This document shows, piece after piece, positions 62,979 through 64,000 of a DNA stretch of 64,000 nucleotides. The notes below the pieces were generated by a model that was not told where the DNA came from, did not search any database, and was given only the letters and a program-made list of their open reading frames with translations. The position numbers and the translations under genes are program-made. Source of the stretch: Sphaerulina vaccinii (taxonomy: Eukaryota > Ascomycota > Dothideomycetes > Mycosphaerellales > Mycosphaerellaceae); contig JAKUDP010000001.1 of NCBI GenBank assembly GCA_022570795.1, positions 992,001 to 1,056,000 on the forward strand, read 5' to 3'. The first letter of the stretch is position 1; each line of letters opens with the position of its first letter.

Positions 62979-64000
62979 GATTGTATGTCGTTTGTTGACC
63001 TTGGAATAATGTACTTGGTCGATGAAGTCGTCTCGATTGTGTTTACTGACACAGTCGAGTAAAAAAATAGAGATGTAAGTCTGCTTCCACAATGTCGTAG
63101 TGTATGTACTCTTCACAGAAACTTGCCGTTTGTGGGTAAGTGAAGACTATGCATGCTTGTAAAGTGGAAACTTGTAGTAAGATCCTATAAACGAGCCCGT
63201 CACTGGTGGGACGGACTTGCCCCCAAGCGTGAACCTAGCTTCGTGCCTCCCCAAGAATTCGATTGAGCGAGACCTTGCGCAACCTGCTCGTGTCTGCTTC
63301 GCCCGACATAGGAGCGACCAAGTTTGTTCTGTGCATGGAAGCAGCGTGGTACTCTAGTGTTTCCGGATACACACTCGCAGACCACGCCCTCTGGACGCCA
63401 AAACTGTGATGGCGCCAGATGCTTCTTTGCTGATACTTCCACGTTGTGTGCACATCGCATTTCATTGATTGATCCCGCAGCCAGATCGACCAGCAGATGT
63501 CAAGTTGCCCTGAGTCTGGACCACGCTACCTTGCTTATGTTCGACCAGGAAGAAGGTGATAAGGTGCGATCTATACACACGCAAGGCACGAAGTACTCTC
63601 GGCCTACACTCCGGAGGCCATCTCGACGAAGACGCCTTCTCAGCGATCACGGCTGTCAAACAAAACTCAGTTCTCAGTTTTGTTGAGGCTGGTGAAGGGA
63701 AGCAGTCCGTGAAATACCGGCTCCCAATCGTAGATTCGAGGTTGCGAGCAGCAGTGGGGCTGGACCCCCGCTATTCAACGTCACCGGAACCGATGTGCCA
63801 TATCTCGATGTCATGTCAGCGCCGAGTGATGCGAGCGGCGTAGGCATGTACGTTGTATATCGCTCATGTATCGCGGTTCGAAAAGGGGAGGTGTGTAGTT
63901 GTGTATAGATAGCATGGCACATGGATCGAGTCGAGATAGAGGAACGCGAAGAATAGGGCTCCGATTTGTTGGTGAGAAATGCTCAGTCCACACCTAGCCA
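62979..64000. other. Right-hand intergenic region
   Basis: No gene can be supported up to the right edge. Frames of up to about 120 codons on either strand have no family features. The first part is the promoter of the sulfotransferase-like gene. A gene entering from outside the window cannot be excluded but is not evident. Confidence 0.4.

Overview
The window is nuclear DNA of a filamentous ascomycete (Pezizomycotina). The evidence is dense genes on both strands, many introns of about 45-60 bp with GT..CTAAC/CTGAC..AG signals, and families typical of that group: a Grg1/CCG-1 protein, a HET-domain protein, a STAND/NACHT gene starting MDPISALG, 2EXR/F-box-like proteins, DUF7053 and the MMtag family. 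A dothideomycete is my guess from overall gene content, not a demonstrated assignment. No rRNA, tRNA, CRISPR, transposase or telomere repeat was recognised. Most exon boundaries given here were derived by hand by joining reading frames at GT/AG sites and checking phase.

Layout. 0-9.6 kb: a cupin gene cut by the left edge, a RutA-like pyrimidine monooxygenase, a Grg1-like stress protein, triosephosphate isomerase, U1-70K and an unrecognised three-exon gene. 9.7-20 kb: an SDR gene with its active-site motif broken by a frameshift, a 2EXR-type gene, a PEX4-like E2, a GPI-type surface protein, a GGST-type phosphatidylserine decarboxylase, an MMtag protein and ER glucosidase I with a C-terminal KDEL. 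20-30.6 kb: a full-length ABCA-type transporter, uracil phosphoribosyltransferase, a FEX fluoride exporter and an arylsulfotransferase-like protein. 30.5-35.5 kb: a gene-poor stretch with three diverged copies of one orphan gene, a microsatellite inside an apparent intron and several tandem repeats. 35.5-42.3 kb: DNA polymerase alpha subunit B, a small cysteine-rich secreted protein, a YBP/glomulin-like protein and an acidic mitochondrial protein. 43-60 kb: a NACHT gene with two in-frame stops, DUF7053, two tandem 2EXR paralogues, a giant scaffold or GEF-like protein and a HET-domain protein. 60-63 kb: an NAD(P)-binding protein and a P-loop sulfotransferase-like protein.

How the genes relate. 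There is no obvious biosynthetic cluster. Much of the window is housekeeping: glycolysis, splicing, replication, peroxisome import, N-glycan trimming and pyrimidine salvage. RutA and uracil phosphoribosyltransferase both act on uracil but lie 23 kb apart. The 43-60 kb part is richer in self/non-self (NACHT, HET) and F-box-like families and looks like an accessory, fast-evolving region. The most unusual signals are the orphan triplication, the NACHT gene with two C-to-T-type stops, the SDR broken at its YxxxK motif, the bacterial-type RutA, and the KDEL-tailed glucosidase I with an 11-nt exon.
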